A model generated the notes under the pieces. That model made no database searches and was not told the origin of the DNA. It worked only from the letters and a program-made list of their open reading frames with translations. Below, in pieces: positions 1 through 7,644 of a stretch of 64,000 bases of DNA. The position numbers were made by a program, and so were the translations under genes. How positions within the stretch are numbered: the first letter of the stretch is position 1; each line of letters opens with the position of its first letter. This DNA comes from Oceanicaulis sp. HTCC2633 (GTDB lineage Bacteria > Pseudomonadota > Alphaproteobacteria > Caulobacterales > Maricaulaceae), in NCBI RefSeq assembly GCF_000152745.1, contig NZ_CH672428.1:2447425-2511424 (forward strand), in the 5' to 3' direction.

Positions 1-129
1 GTGCTCTATGGGCCGGATGACGCGCCCTTCGGCGTCACCACCGTGACGCCCTGGCAGGGGATGCTCTGGGTGGCCGGGCTCGAACGGGACGGCGTTGACG
101 CCTACGCCATGCCCGAGGCCGTGCAATGA
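1..129 (+). CDS. 3' end of an unidentified protein (partial)
   Basis: An open frame enters from the left edge and ends at TGA 127-129, leaving only the last 42 residues (reading VLYGPDDAPF near the edge and AYAMPEAVQ at the end). The stop overlaps the start of the next gene in an ATGA arrangement, so the two are probably translationally coupled and in one operon with the short-chain dehydrogenase. I do not recognise a family from so short a tail, and no motif is visible. It is called a gene because it is uninterrupted to the edge and tightly coupled to the next gene. Confidence 0.6.
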   Translation: MLYGPDDAPFGVTTVTPWQGMLWVAGLERDGVDAYAMPEAVQ

Positions 130-914
130 GCAGGCGCGCCCTGATTTCAGGCGGGTCGAGCGGGATTGGCCTTGCCTTGTCCGAGCGCCTGCTCGAACGC
201 GGCTATCGCCTGTTCTGGGTGTCGCTGGATGAGGGTGAAATCATTCGCTCCCGAGAGGGTTTGCTCAAGCGCTTTCCTGATGCCGAGATTGAAGGGCGCG
301 CCCTGGATCTGGCCGAGACGCACTCTGTCGCCCGGATCGTGCAATGGGTGCAGGGCGAAGGCGGGATTGATCTTCTGGTCAACAATGCCGGTTTCGGCGT
401 TTACGGCTCGTCCCGGGACCTGACCGTTGAGGCCGAACAGGCCATGATCGACGTCAATGCGCGCGCCCTTCACGCCATGGCGCGCGCTTTCCTGCCGCTT
501 ATGGAGGATGCCGGTGGCGGGCTGATCGTCAATGTGGCGTCCAATTCCGCCTACGTGCCCACGCCCGGGCTTGCCGTCTATGCCGCGACCAAGGCCTTTG
601 TCCGCCATTACTCGCTGGCCCTGAGCCAGGAGCTCAGGGCGGCCGGCAGCCCTGTGCGGGTGATGACGGTCTGTCCGTCTGCCGTGTCAGACACGCCCTT
701 CAAGGATCGCGCCGCCATGGACGGGGTGCGAACCTTTTCCAGCTTTACGGCGACCACGGCGGCTGAAGTCGCGTCCGATATCCTCAAGGGGATCGATCGG
801 GGCGCTGAGGAGGTGATCACCGGCGCCGCCATGCGCCGGGCGATCTGGCTGATGCGGTTTTCGCCGGCGCCTCTGGTGCGCTGGCTGACGCGTCGAGAGA
901 CGGAGCGCGCCTAG
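126..914 (+). CDS. Short-chain dehydrogenase/reductase (SDR), classical type
   Basis: A 262-residue classical SDR, a soluble NAD(P)-dependent oxidoreductase. The cofactor motif is SGGSSGIG at residues 8-15, the structural NNAG is at 86-89, and the catalytic set is Asn111, Ser139, Tyr152 and Lys156 (YAATK, with the usual 12-residue Ser-Tyr spacing). A full Rossmann fold of normal length is present. The start overlaps the stop of the upstream partial gene by ATGA, indicating an operon. The substrate cannot be read from sequence; SDRs of this general type act on alcohols, ketones or acyl chains. Family call is certain, specificity unknown. Confidence 0.9.
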   Translation: MSRRALISGGSSGIGLALSERLLERGYRLFWVSLDEGEIIRSREGLLKRFPDAEIEGRALDLAETHSVARIVQWVQGEGGIDLLVNNAGFGVYGSSRDLTVEAEQAMIDVNARALHAMARAFLPLMEDAGGGLIVNVASNSAYVPTPGLAVYAATKAFVRHYSLALSQELRAAGSPVRVMTVCPSAVSDTPFKDRAAMDGVRTFSSFTATTAAEVASDILKGIDRGAEEVITGAAMRRAIWLMRFSPAPLVRWLTRRETERA

Positions 915-1072
915 GTCGTCTGTTGCAGCGGAAGGGCGGGTCTGAAAAACAACTAAAAGTCAGGTATTTGGCCGCATTCCATCTCGGCGCGAAGACAACA
1001 TCTGTAAGAGACTCTTAATGCGAGAGCGCGAACGTCAACGCTTGAAGCCGGTTCGGGTTTGAGGGGTTGCAG

Positions 1073-2548
1073 ATGCGCATGTTTGGCAAGCAGGAGTCGT
1101 ATTTCGAGTCGGCCGTGCTGGCGAATTTCGCCGTGATCGAATTCACGCCTGATGGTCGAATTCTCTCGGCGAATGATGCGTTCTGCAAAGTCATGGGATA
1201 CGCGCAGAGCGAGATCCTTGGCGCGCATCACCGCATGTTCATGTGTGAGGGTGAGGCGGATAGTCCCGATTACGCCTTGTTCTGGCAGGCGCTGGCCCAG
1301 GGCGAGGGCTGGACCGGTGAGGCGGTGCGGCAGACCCGCTCTGGCGACTGCGTCTGGCTGGCGGCCGGGTATATCCCGATCAAGGACTCCAGCGGAAAGG
1401 TGACGCGGGTCGTCAAGCTCGCGCTCGACATGACCGCCATTCGTCAGGAGCGCTATCATTTTGAAAGCCAGATGCTGGCTGTTAATCGCTCACAGGCCGT
1501 AATCGAGTTTCAGCTGGACGGCACGATCAAGTCTGTGAACGACAATTTCTGCAAGGTGACGGGGTATTACGCCTCCGAGCTCGTCGGGGCGCACCATCGC
1601 AAGTTCTGTGACCCTGATTATGTGTCGAGCCCGGAATACAAGGCGTTCTGGGACGCCCTGGGTCAGGGTGAGTTCAAGAGCGGTGAATTCGAGAGATTCA
1701 AGAAATCCGGTGATCCGCTCTGGCTGCAGGCGACCTATAATCCGGTTCTGGATATCAATGGGAAGCCGGTCGGCGTGATCAAGCTGGCGGCTGACATCAC
1801 TGACCGCGCCCTGGCGCGCGAGGCGCGCCGGCAGGCGCAGCGTGATATCGGGGCCCAGCTGAACGAGATTGCTTCGGCGGTCGAGCAGACCAAGGCCGAG
1901 GCGGAACGCGCCGCGCACTCCTCCAACGGCGCATCCGGCAATGTTCAGACTGTAGCGGCTGGTGCGGAGGAGCTTGCGGCGTCATTCAGCGAGATCGGGC
2001 GCAATGTTGAACAGGCTGTCAGCGTGACTCGCTCGGCGGTCGATCAGGCCCGGTCTACCGCCAACCTTGTCAATCAGCTCGCCGAGACCACGGACGCCAT
2101 CACCAAGGTCACAGAGTTGATCGCCAGTATTGCGGACCAGACCAATCTGCTGGCGCTGAACGCCACCATCGAAGCGGCTCGCGCCGGCGAGGCGGGCAAG
2201 GGATTCGCGGTTGTCGCCAGCGAGGTGAAAACCCTGGCGGGTCAAACCGCAAAGGCCACTGAAGAGATTTCCGCGCAGATCCAGTCTGTTCAGAGCCAGA
2301 CCTCCGGCGCGGTCAGCGCCATGGAGCAGATCGCAGGCACGGTGGAGCGTGTGGATCAGATCTCCTCGACCATCTCCGCCGCCGTCGAGGAACAGTCTGC
2401 CGTGACGGCGGACATTTCCCGAAACATGCATACGGCCGCCGAGAGCGTCGCTCAGGTCAACGCGGCGGTGCAAGGCATTGCTGACGCCACCCGGGCGATC
2501 AGCTCATCAACGGAAGAGGCGCGCGTCGCCGCCAATCAGGTCGCCTGA
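1073..2548 (+). CDS. Soluble methyl-accepting chemotaxis protein with two PAS domains
   Basis: About 491 residues. Two consecutive PAS domains lie at roughly 15-120 and 135-245; both carry the FC-KV-GY and GAHHR-type signatures of this PAS class. A long helical MCP signalling domain follows (about 260-491) with the highly conserved hairpin tip ([19 protein letters not shown]). There is no signal peptide or transmembrane helix, so it should be a cytoplasmic receptor signalling through CheA/CheW. The PAS-PAS-MCP plan resembles Pseudomonas BdlA and Aer-like energy/redox receptors, and the PAS domains may bind haem or flavin. There is no C-terminal CheR pentapeptide. Start: TTG 1067 abuts the GAGGGG ribosome site, whereas ATG 1073 has 6-nt spacing and is preferred; ATG 1079 is also possible. 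No che genes are nearby. Confidence 0.9.
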   Translation: MRMFGKQESYFESAVLANFAVIEFTPDGRILSANDAFCKVMGYAQSEILGAHHRMFMCEGEADSPDYALFWQALAQGEGWTGEAVRQTRSGDCVWLAAGYIPIKDSSGKVTRVVKLALDMTAIRQERYHFESQMLAVNRSQAVIEFQLDGTIKSVNDNFCKVTGYYASELVGAHHRKFCDPDYVSSPEYKAFWDALGQGEFKSGEFERFKKSGDPLWLQATYNPVLDINGKPVGVIKLAADITDRALAREARRQAQRDIGAQLNEIASAVEQTKAEAERAAHSSNGASGNVQTVAAGAEELAASFSEIGRNVEQAVSVTRSAVDQARSTANLVNQLAETTDAITKVTELIASIADQTNLLALNATIEAARAGEAGKGFAVVASEVKTLAGQTAKATEEISAQIQSVQSQTSGAVSAMEQIAGTVERVDQISSTISAAVEEQSAVTADISRNMHTAAESVAQVNAAVQGIADATRAISSSTEEARVAANQVA

Positions 2549-2574
2549 TCCAGCCTGAAAGTGCACCGGACCGC

Positions 2575-2994
2575 TTAGGCCTCGCCGCCCCGGCGCTTGG
2601 CGAGGCGGGCCTTAGAGCCTTCATGGATCACGCGCAATTCATTGAGCGTGGTCTCGATTTCGGCCTTCTTCTCTTCCAGCCGTTCGATTTCCTGCGCGGT
2701 CATGTTGATGACGAATTCGAGCTGCCGCACGCGGCCCTCGCCTTCCTGGCCATAGAGCTCGAGAAAGGTCTTGATGTCGCTGAGCTTGGTGCCGATCGTC
2801 TTGGCGCGCAGGATCAGCTTCAGGCGCTTTCTGTCCGCCTCGGTGTAGACCCGTTGTCCGCCGACGCGCTGGGGCTTCAGAAGCCCCTTGTCTTCATAAA
2901 AGCGAATGGTCCGCGTGGTGATGCCGAAGGCGTCCGCCAGCTCGGCGATCCCATAAAGGGCGTTCGGGGTCTTTGTATCGGGCGCTTGGGTCAT
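2575..2994 (-). CDS. MerR-family transcriptional regulator, LiuR-like
   Basis: A 139-residue MerR-type regulator. The N-terminal winged helix-turn-helix contains YGIAELADAFGITTRTIRFY and the arginine-tyrosine wing, followed by a coiled-coil dimerisation helix (QEIERLEEKKAEIETTL). It has no cysteine-rich metal site, so it is of the small-molecule type. It is transcribed divergently from the acyl-CoA operon starting at 3135, with a near-perfect palindrome between them at 3051-3068. In proteobacteria, MerR-family LiuR regulators control leucine and branched-chain acyl-CoA catabolism, and length, context and operator all fit. By contrast, Pseudomonas atu genes are controlled by the TetR-type AtuR. 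An AAGGA ribosome site precedes the ATG. Function is inferred from neighbourhood. Confidence 0.85.
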   Translation of the reverse strand: MTQAPDTKTPNALYGIAELADAFGITTRTIRFYEDKGLLKPQRVGGQRVYTEADRKRLKLILRAKTIGTKLSDIKTFLELYGQEGEGRVRQLEFVINMTAQEIERLEEKKAEIETTLNELRVIHEGSKARLAKRRGGEA

Positions 2995-3050
2995 CTGCCT
3001 GTCCTTGTTCCCTCCTTCATACGCCGATGCGTTTCCGCAAACAAGATGCG

Positions 3051-3068
3051 CTTGACGTATACGTTAAG
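3051..3068. promoter_or_regulatory. Palindromic operator of the MerR/LiuR-like regulator
   Basis: CTTGACGTA/TACGTTAAG is an 18-bp inverted repeat with 8 of 9 paired positions matching. It lies in the 140-bp gap between the divergent MerR gene and the acyl-CoA operon. The left arm includes a good -35-like TTGACG, but I could not identify a convincing -10 at the 19-bp MerR spacing on either strand, so promoter placement is open. Assignment as the regulator's own binding site is by position and symmetry. Confidence 0.65.
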
Positions 3069-3134
3069 CCCTGCGAAGCTTCCTTCATACCGGCGATGAC
3101 AGACCGGACCAGTCAGGGAGGAGACGGGCGCACG

Positions 3135-4034
3135 ATGAGCGATAACGCCACACACGCCCGCTATGACAGCGTGTTTCGCGATGACCTGTTCAAGGGACAG
3201 GTCATCATCGTCACAGGCGGCGGCTCGGGAATCGGTCGCTGCATCGCTCATGAGCTGACGGCTCTGGGCGCCCACGCCATTCTGGTGGGGCGCAAGCGCG
3301 AGAAGCTCGATGCGGTGGCGGAGGAAATCGCCGGGGATGGCGGTTCGTGCGAAACCGCGTCTTTCGATATTCGCGATGAGGACGCGGTCACGGAGGCCAT
3401 CGCCGACTTGGCCAGCCGCCATGGCCGCATCCATGGCCTTGTGAACAATGCGGGCGGGCAGTTTCCCGCCAATGCCGAGGATATCTCCAAGAAGGGTTGG
3501 GACGCGGTGATCGCCACCAATCTGACCGGCGGTTTCCTGATGAGCCGGGAAGTGTTCAAGACGTCCATGGCCGAACATGGCGGCGCCATCGTCAACATCA
3601 CCGCAGACATGCATCACGGCATGCCGGGCATGGCCCATTCGGGCGCGGCGCGGGCGGGGATGGAGAATCTGACCAAGACCCTCGCCTTTGAATGGGCGCC
3701 CAAGGGCGTGCGTGTGAACGCCGTGGCGCCGGGCTGGATCGCGAGCTCCGGCATGGACACCTATGGCGGCGCTTTCCGCGCCATCATCCCCATGCTCAAG
3801 CAGAACCTGCCCGCCCAGCGTATGGGCTCCGAAGCCGAAGTGTCGGCGGCGGTGGCCTTCCTGCTCTCGCCGGGGGCGGCCTTCATTACCGGCGTCCAGC
3901 TTCAGGTGGATGGCGGCGCGCCTCTGGGCGAGCGCCATTTCCCGCTTACCCCGCATGAGAATTCGGAGGTCTTTAACGGCTTCCATCGTGCGGTCGATCC
4001 GGCCGTTCTGCGTGGCGAGGGGGCGGAGATATGA
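3135..4034 (+). CDS. SDR-family enoyl-CoA reductase-like protein (PECR-like)
   Basis: A 299-residue SDR with TGGGSGIG at 27-34 and NNAG at 104-107. The catalytic Tyr-x3-Lys of classical SDRs is replaced: the segment reads HSGAARAGMENLTK (168-181), putting Ser169 and Arg173 where Tyr and Lys usually sit. This HSGAARAG signature is the one I recall from peroxisomal trans-2-enoyl-CoA reductase (PECR), so an NADPH-dependent enoyl-CoA or dienoyl-CoA reduction is more likely than alcohol oxidation. It is the first gene of the operon and corresponds by position to AtuB. Its end overlaps the next gene by 4 nt. The frame is open upstream, but ATG 3135 follows an AGGGAGGAG ribosome site and begins the conserved part. 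A C-terminal extension of about 30 residues follows the fold. Confidence 0.85.
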   Translation: MSDNATHARYDSVFRDDLFKGQVIIVTGGGSGIGRCIAHELTALGAHAILVGRKREKLDAVAEEIAGDGGSCETASFDIRDEDAVTEAIADLASRHGRIHGLVNNAGGQFPANAEDISKKGWDAVIATNLTGGFLMSREVFKTSMAEHGGAIVNITADMHHGMPGMAHSGAARAGMENLTKTLAFEWAPKGVRVNAVAPGWIASSGMDTYGGAFRAIIPMLKQNLPAQRMGSEAEVSAAVAFLLSPGAAFITGVQLQVDGGAPLGERHFPLTPHENSEVFNGFHRAVDPAVLRGEGAEI

Positions 4035-5641
4035 GCGTCCTGCCCAATCGCCTCAATCCGGGTTCTGACGAGTTCAAGGCCGCCCACGCCTCTATGAGCG
4101 AGAAGCTCGCCGCCGTGCGTGCGGCCGAAGAGCAGGTGCGCAACAATTCCGCCGCCAAGAAGGCTCGCTTTGAAGAGCGCGGCCAGCTTCTGCCGCGCGA
4201 ACGCGTGGCGCGCTTGGTGGACCGTGGAGCGCCCTTCCTCGAGATCGCGCCTCTGGCGGGTCTGAAAATGCATGATGATGACGGCGGTCGCGGCGCGTCG
4301 GGCGGCGGCGCCGTCGTCGGAATCGGCGTTGTTGCGGGCAAGCGCTGCGTGATCGCGGCCTCTGACAGCGCCATCAAGGGCGGCACGGTCGCGCCCATGG
4401 GCCTCAGGAAATCCCTGCGGGCGCAGGAAATCGCCCTTGAGAACAAGCTGCCCATGATCCACCTTGTGGAATCAGGCGGCGCGAACCTTCTGTATCAGGC
4501 CGAGATCTTCGTGGATGGAGGGCGCAGCTTCGCCAATCAGGCGCGCCTGAGCGCGGCGGGCATTCCCCAGATCGCGGTGGTGCATGGCAGCTCGACCGCC
4601 GGCGGCGCCTATCTGCCGGGGATGAGCGACTATGTCGTGCTGGTGCGCGAGAAGTCGAAGATCTTCCTCGCGGGCCCGCCGCTCGTCAAAGCCGCCATTG
4701 GTGAAGACGCCGATGATGAAAGCCTTGGCGGAGCGGATCTGCATGGCGAGGTGACGGGGCTGGGCGAATATGTCGCCGAGGATGACGCCCAGGCGCTCGC
4801 CTATGCGCGCGAGATCATGGACAAGCTCAACTGGTCGCCGGCCCGTGCGCCGGGGGCAGGCGACGCGCCGCTCTATGACGCCGAAGAGCTGATGGGCGTC
4901 GTGCCCGCCGATGATCGCACGCCGTATGACGTCAAGGATGTGATCGCCCGGGTCGTGGACGGTTCGGACTTTCTCGAGTTCAAGGCGCGCTATGGCTCTG
5001 AAACCGTGTGCGGGCACGCGCGTATCGGCGGCCAGATCGTTGGGATCATCGGCAATAACGGGCCGATCCAGCCTGAAGGCTCGACCAAGGCGGGCCAGTT
5101 CATCCAGCTGTGCGACCAGTCCGGCACGCCGATCATCTTTATGCAGAACACCACCGGTTACATGGTGGGCTCGGCGGCTGAACGCGCAGGCGCGGTCAAG
5201 CATGGCTCGAAGATGATCCAGGCGGTGGCCAATGCCCGCGTGCCCAAGATCACCATCGTTCTGGGCGGCAGCTTCGGCGCAGGCAATTACGGCATGTGCG
5301 GGCGCGGTTTTGATCCGCGCTTCATCTTCGCCTGGCCCACCGCCCGCACCGCCGTGATGGGCGGCGCGCAAGCCGCCAAGGTGATGGAGATCGTCACCCG
5401 GGGCAAGAATGCGCGCGCCGGGGTCGAGACCGATGAAGAGGCGCTCGCCCAGATGACCGCCATGATCACCCAGAGTCTCGATGAGCAGAGCCAGGCGCTG
5501 TTCGCCACGGCCCGGCTCTGGGACGACGGGATTATCGACCCGCGGGACACCCGCGCCGTCCTGATTGAATGCCTGAACACCTGTGCTGAAGCGGAAGGCC
5601 GCCAGCTTAACCCCAACACCTTCGGAGTCGCGCGCTTCTAG
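4031..5641 (+). CDS. Acyl-CoA carboxylase carboxyltransferase (beta) subunit, geranyl/methylcrotonyl-CoA type
   Basis: A 536-residue biotin-dependent carboxyltransferase with two crotonase-like halves. It moves carboxyl from biotin to a beta-methyl-enoyl-CoA. Family motifs include LPRERVARLVD, VESGGANL, GSSTAGGAY and the C-terminal GGSFGAGNYGMCGR. SDSAIKGGTVAP and SDYVVLV-KIFLAGPP resemble what I remember of AtuC (geranyl-CoA carboxylase). Methylcrotonyl-CoA carboxylase usually has IFFNQA where this protein has SFANQA, so the acyl pocket may be larger; this is from memory and needs an alignment. It pairs with the biotin carboxylase/BCCP subunit at 7645. The start overlaps the upstream SDR by 4 nt. 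Family is certain; geranyl versus methylcrotonyl specificity is not settled. Confidence 0.93.
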   Translation: MSVLPNRLNPGSDEFKAAHASMSEKLAAVRAAEEQVRNNSAAKKARFEERGQLLPRERVARLVDRGAPFLEIAPLAGLKMHDDDGGRGASGGGAVVGIGVVAGKRCVIAASDSAIKGGTVAPMGLRKSLRAQEIALENKLPMIHLVESGGANLLYQAEIFVDGGRSFANQARLSAAGIPQIAVVHGSSTAGGAYLPGMSDYVVLVREKSKIFLAGPPLVKAAIGEDADDESLGGADLHGEVTGLGEYVAEDDAQALAYAREIMDKLNWSPARAPGAGDAPLYDAEELMGVVPADDRTPYDVKDVIARVVDGSDFLEFKARYGSETVCGHARIGGQIVGIIGNNGPIQPEGSTKAGQFIQLCDQSGTPIIFMQNTTGYMVGSAAERAGAVKHGSKMIQAVANARVPKITIVLGGSFGAGNYGMCGRGFDPRFIFAWPTARTAVMGGAQAAKVMEIVTRGKNARAGVETDEEALAQMTAMITQSLDEQSQALFATARLWDDGIIDPRDTRAVLIECLNTCAEAEGRQLNPNTFGVARF

Positions 5642-5670
5642 GCCGCGACCCGATCCGGGAGGAGACGAGA

Positions 5671-6840
5671 ATGCAGTTCACCGAGACCCACGAACAGCTT
5701 CGCGACACGGTCGCCAAGTTCGTCGCCAATGACATCAATCCGTATGTGAATGAATGGGAGGCGGCCGATCAGTTCCCCTCCCATGAGGTCTTCAAGAAGA
5801 TGGGCGATCTGGGCCTGCTGGGTCTGCGCTATCCCGAGGAGTATGGCGGCGCAGGGCTCGACATGACCTATTCGCTCGTCCTCGCCGAAGAGCTGGGGAT
5901 GATCGATTGCGGCGGCGTGCCGATGGCGATCGGCGTGCAGACCGATATGTGCACCCCGGCGCTGGCGCGCTTTGGATCCGATGAGCTGCGCAAGCAATTC
6001 CTCGCCCCGGCGATCGCTGGCGACATGGTGGGCTGCCTAGGGGTGTCAGAGCCGGGCGGCGGGTCGGATGTGGCGGCGGTGAAGACCACCGCCAAATCGG
6101 ATGGCGATGACTACATCATCAACGGCACCAAGATGTGGATCACCAATGGTCTGAAGGCGGACTGGTGCTGCCTTCTGGCGAACACGTCTGACGGCAAGCC
6201 CCATGAAAGCAAGTCGCTGATCATGGTGCCGATGGACCTGCCGGGCATCGAGAAGCAGAAGATCCACAAGATCGGCATGCATTCGTCCGACACCGCCCAG
6301 CTCTTCTTTGATGATGTGCGGGTGCCCAAGCGCTATCGCATCGGCGATGAGGGCGCGGGCTTCATCTATCAGATGCTCCAGTTCCAGGAAGAGCGCATCT
6401 ATGGCGCGGCGTCCTCTCTGAAGAATCTCGACAAGCAGATCGACCTGACCATCGAGTATACGCGCGACCGTCACGCCTTCGGTCAGCCGCTGCTGGACAA
6501 TCAGGCGATCCATTTCCGCCTCGCCGAGCTTCGCACCGAAGTCGAGCTGCTGCGCTCGCTGGTCTATCGCTGCGTGGACGATTTCGTCGAGGGCAAGGAC
6601 ATCACCAAGCTCGCCTCCATGGCCAAGCTCAAATGCGGCCGTCTGGCGCGCGAGGTGTCCGATAGCTGCCTGCAGTTCTGGGGCGGCATGGGTTATACGG
6701 CTGACAATCTCGTCAGCCGCTCCTTCCGCGATGGCCGCCTGATCTCCATTGGCGGCGGCGCGGACGAGATCATGCTCGGCATCATCGCCAAGCTTGAAGG
6801 CACGCTGCCCAGGCGCCGCAAGCCCGAAGGCAACAACTAG
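5671..6840 (+). CDS. Acyl-CoA dehydrogenase (isovaleryl-/citronellyl-CoA type)
   Basis: A 389-residue FAD-dependent acyl-CoA dehydrogenase that introduces the alpha,beta double bond before carboxylation. Signatures are GVSEPGGGSD near 124-133, INGTKMWITNG near 150-160 and the C-terminal RDGRLISIGGG segment. The usual catalytic glutamate of medium-chain enzymes (YEGT) is replaced by GGGA here. Instead FQEER (Glu241) sits in the helix where isovaleryl-CoA and long-chain dehydrogenases carry their base, as expected for branched-chain substrates. It corresponds in order to atuD (citronellyl-CoA dehydrogenase) and in function possibly to liuA. A GGAGGAG ribosome site lies upstream; the next gene starts 1 nt after the stop. 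Confidence 0.93.
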   Translation: MQFTETHEQLRDTVAKFVANDINPYVNEWEAADQFPSHEVFKKMGDLGLLGLRYPEEYGGAGLDMTYSLVLAEELGMIDCGGVPMAIGVQTDMCTPALARFGSDELRKQFLAPAIAGDMVGCLGVSEPGGGSDVAAVKTTAKSDGDDYIINGTKMWITNGLKADWCCLLANTSDGKPHESKSLIMVPMDLPGIEKQKIHKIGMHSSDTAQLFFDDVRVPKRYRIGDEGAGFIYQMLQFQEERIYGAASSLKNLDKQIDLTIEYTRDRHAFGQPLLDNQAIHFRLAELRTEVELLRSLVYRCVDDFVEGKDITKLASMAKLKCGRLAREVSDSCLQFWGGMGYTADNLVSRSFRDGRLISIGGGADEIMLGIIAKLEGTLPRRRKPEGNN

Positions 6841-6841
6841 C

Positions 6842-7642
6842 ATGTCTGCGCCTCGCACCCTTCTGGTCGAGCGCCGCGCGCGGGTTCTGCATGTCACGTT
6901 GAACCGGCCCGAACTGCGCAACGCCATGTCGCTTGAAATGGTGGACGAGCTGATCGCGGCCCTGGCCGATGCCGAACAGGCGGGGGATCGCGCCATCGTC
7001 CTGCGCGGGGCGGGCGGGCATTTCTGCTCGGGCGGCGATATCAAGGATATGGGTGCGGCCCAGGGCCAGCCCGTCACGGACGGACATGACCCGATTGCGG
7101 CGGTCAATGCGCGCTTTGGCGAGCTTTGCGTCGCCTATGCCAATACCGGCCTGCCCGTGGTGGCGGTGGTCGAGGGCGCGGTGATGGGCGGCGGGTTCGG
7201 CCTCGCCTGCGTGGCCGATGTGGTGCTGGCGTCCGAAACGGCGCTGTTCCGTCTGCCCGAAACCGGGCTTGGGATCGTCCCGGCCCAGATTGCGCCCTTC
7301 CTGGTGGAGCGGTTGGGCTACTCCGAAGCGCGTCGCCTGACGGTCACGGGCGGCAAGCTTGACGCCGCTGCAGCGCTCAAGGTCGGGCTGGTGCATGCGG
7401 TGCATGAGACTGGCGCGCTCGATGCTGCGCTGGAAGCCGAGCTCGCCCAGATTCGCAAGGGCGCGCCCAACGCGATCGCGGCGACCAAGGCGCTGATGCG
7501 CCGGGCGCGGCTGGAAGCGCCGGCGAGCCTTGTGAAGGACGCCGCCATGGCCTTCGCCAGGGCGGCGCGGTCCCAGGAAGGCGCGGAAGGCATGACGGCT
7601 TTCCTTGAAAAACGTCCCGCCCGCTGGGCCGAGGAGGGGTGA
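6842..7642 (+). CDS. Enoyl-CoA hydratase/isomerase (AtuE/LiuC-like glutaconyl-CoA hydratase)
   Basis: A 266-residue crotonase-fold enzyme. The oxyanion-hole segment is GGHFCSGGDIKDM and the active-site helix is GGGFGLA followed by PETGLGIVPAQIAPFL. Of the two glutamates of rat crotonase, the one in GGGCEL is Gly here, while the one in the PE pair is kept; this pattern occurs in hydratases acting on carboxylated glutaconyl-CoA substrates. In the operon it follows the dehydrogenase and precedes the carboxylase alpha subunit, as in atuCDEF, so 3-methylglutaconyl- or isohexenylglutaconyl-CoA hydration is the likely step. The frame is open further upstream inside the dehydrogenase gene, but ATG 6842 starts the conserved N-terminus. 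Confidence 0.9.
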   Translation: MSAPRTLLVERRARVLHVTLNRPELRNAMSLEMVDELIAALADAEQAGDRAIVLRGAGGHFCSGGDIKDMGAAQGQPVTDGHDPIAAVNARFGELCVAYANTGLPVVAVVEGAVMGGGFGLACVADVVLASETALFRLPETGLGIVPAQIAPFLVERLGYSEARRLTVTGGKLDAAAALKVGLVHAVHETGALDAALEAELAQIRKGAPNAIAATKALMRRARLEAPASLVKDAAMAFARAARSQEGAEGMTAFLEKRPARWAEEG

Positions 7643-7644
7643 GC

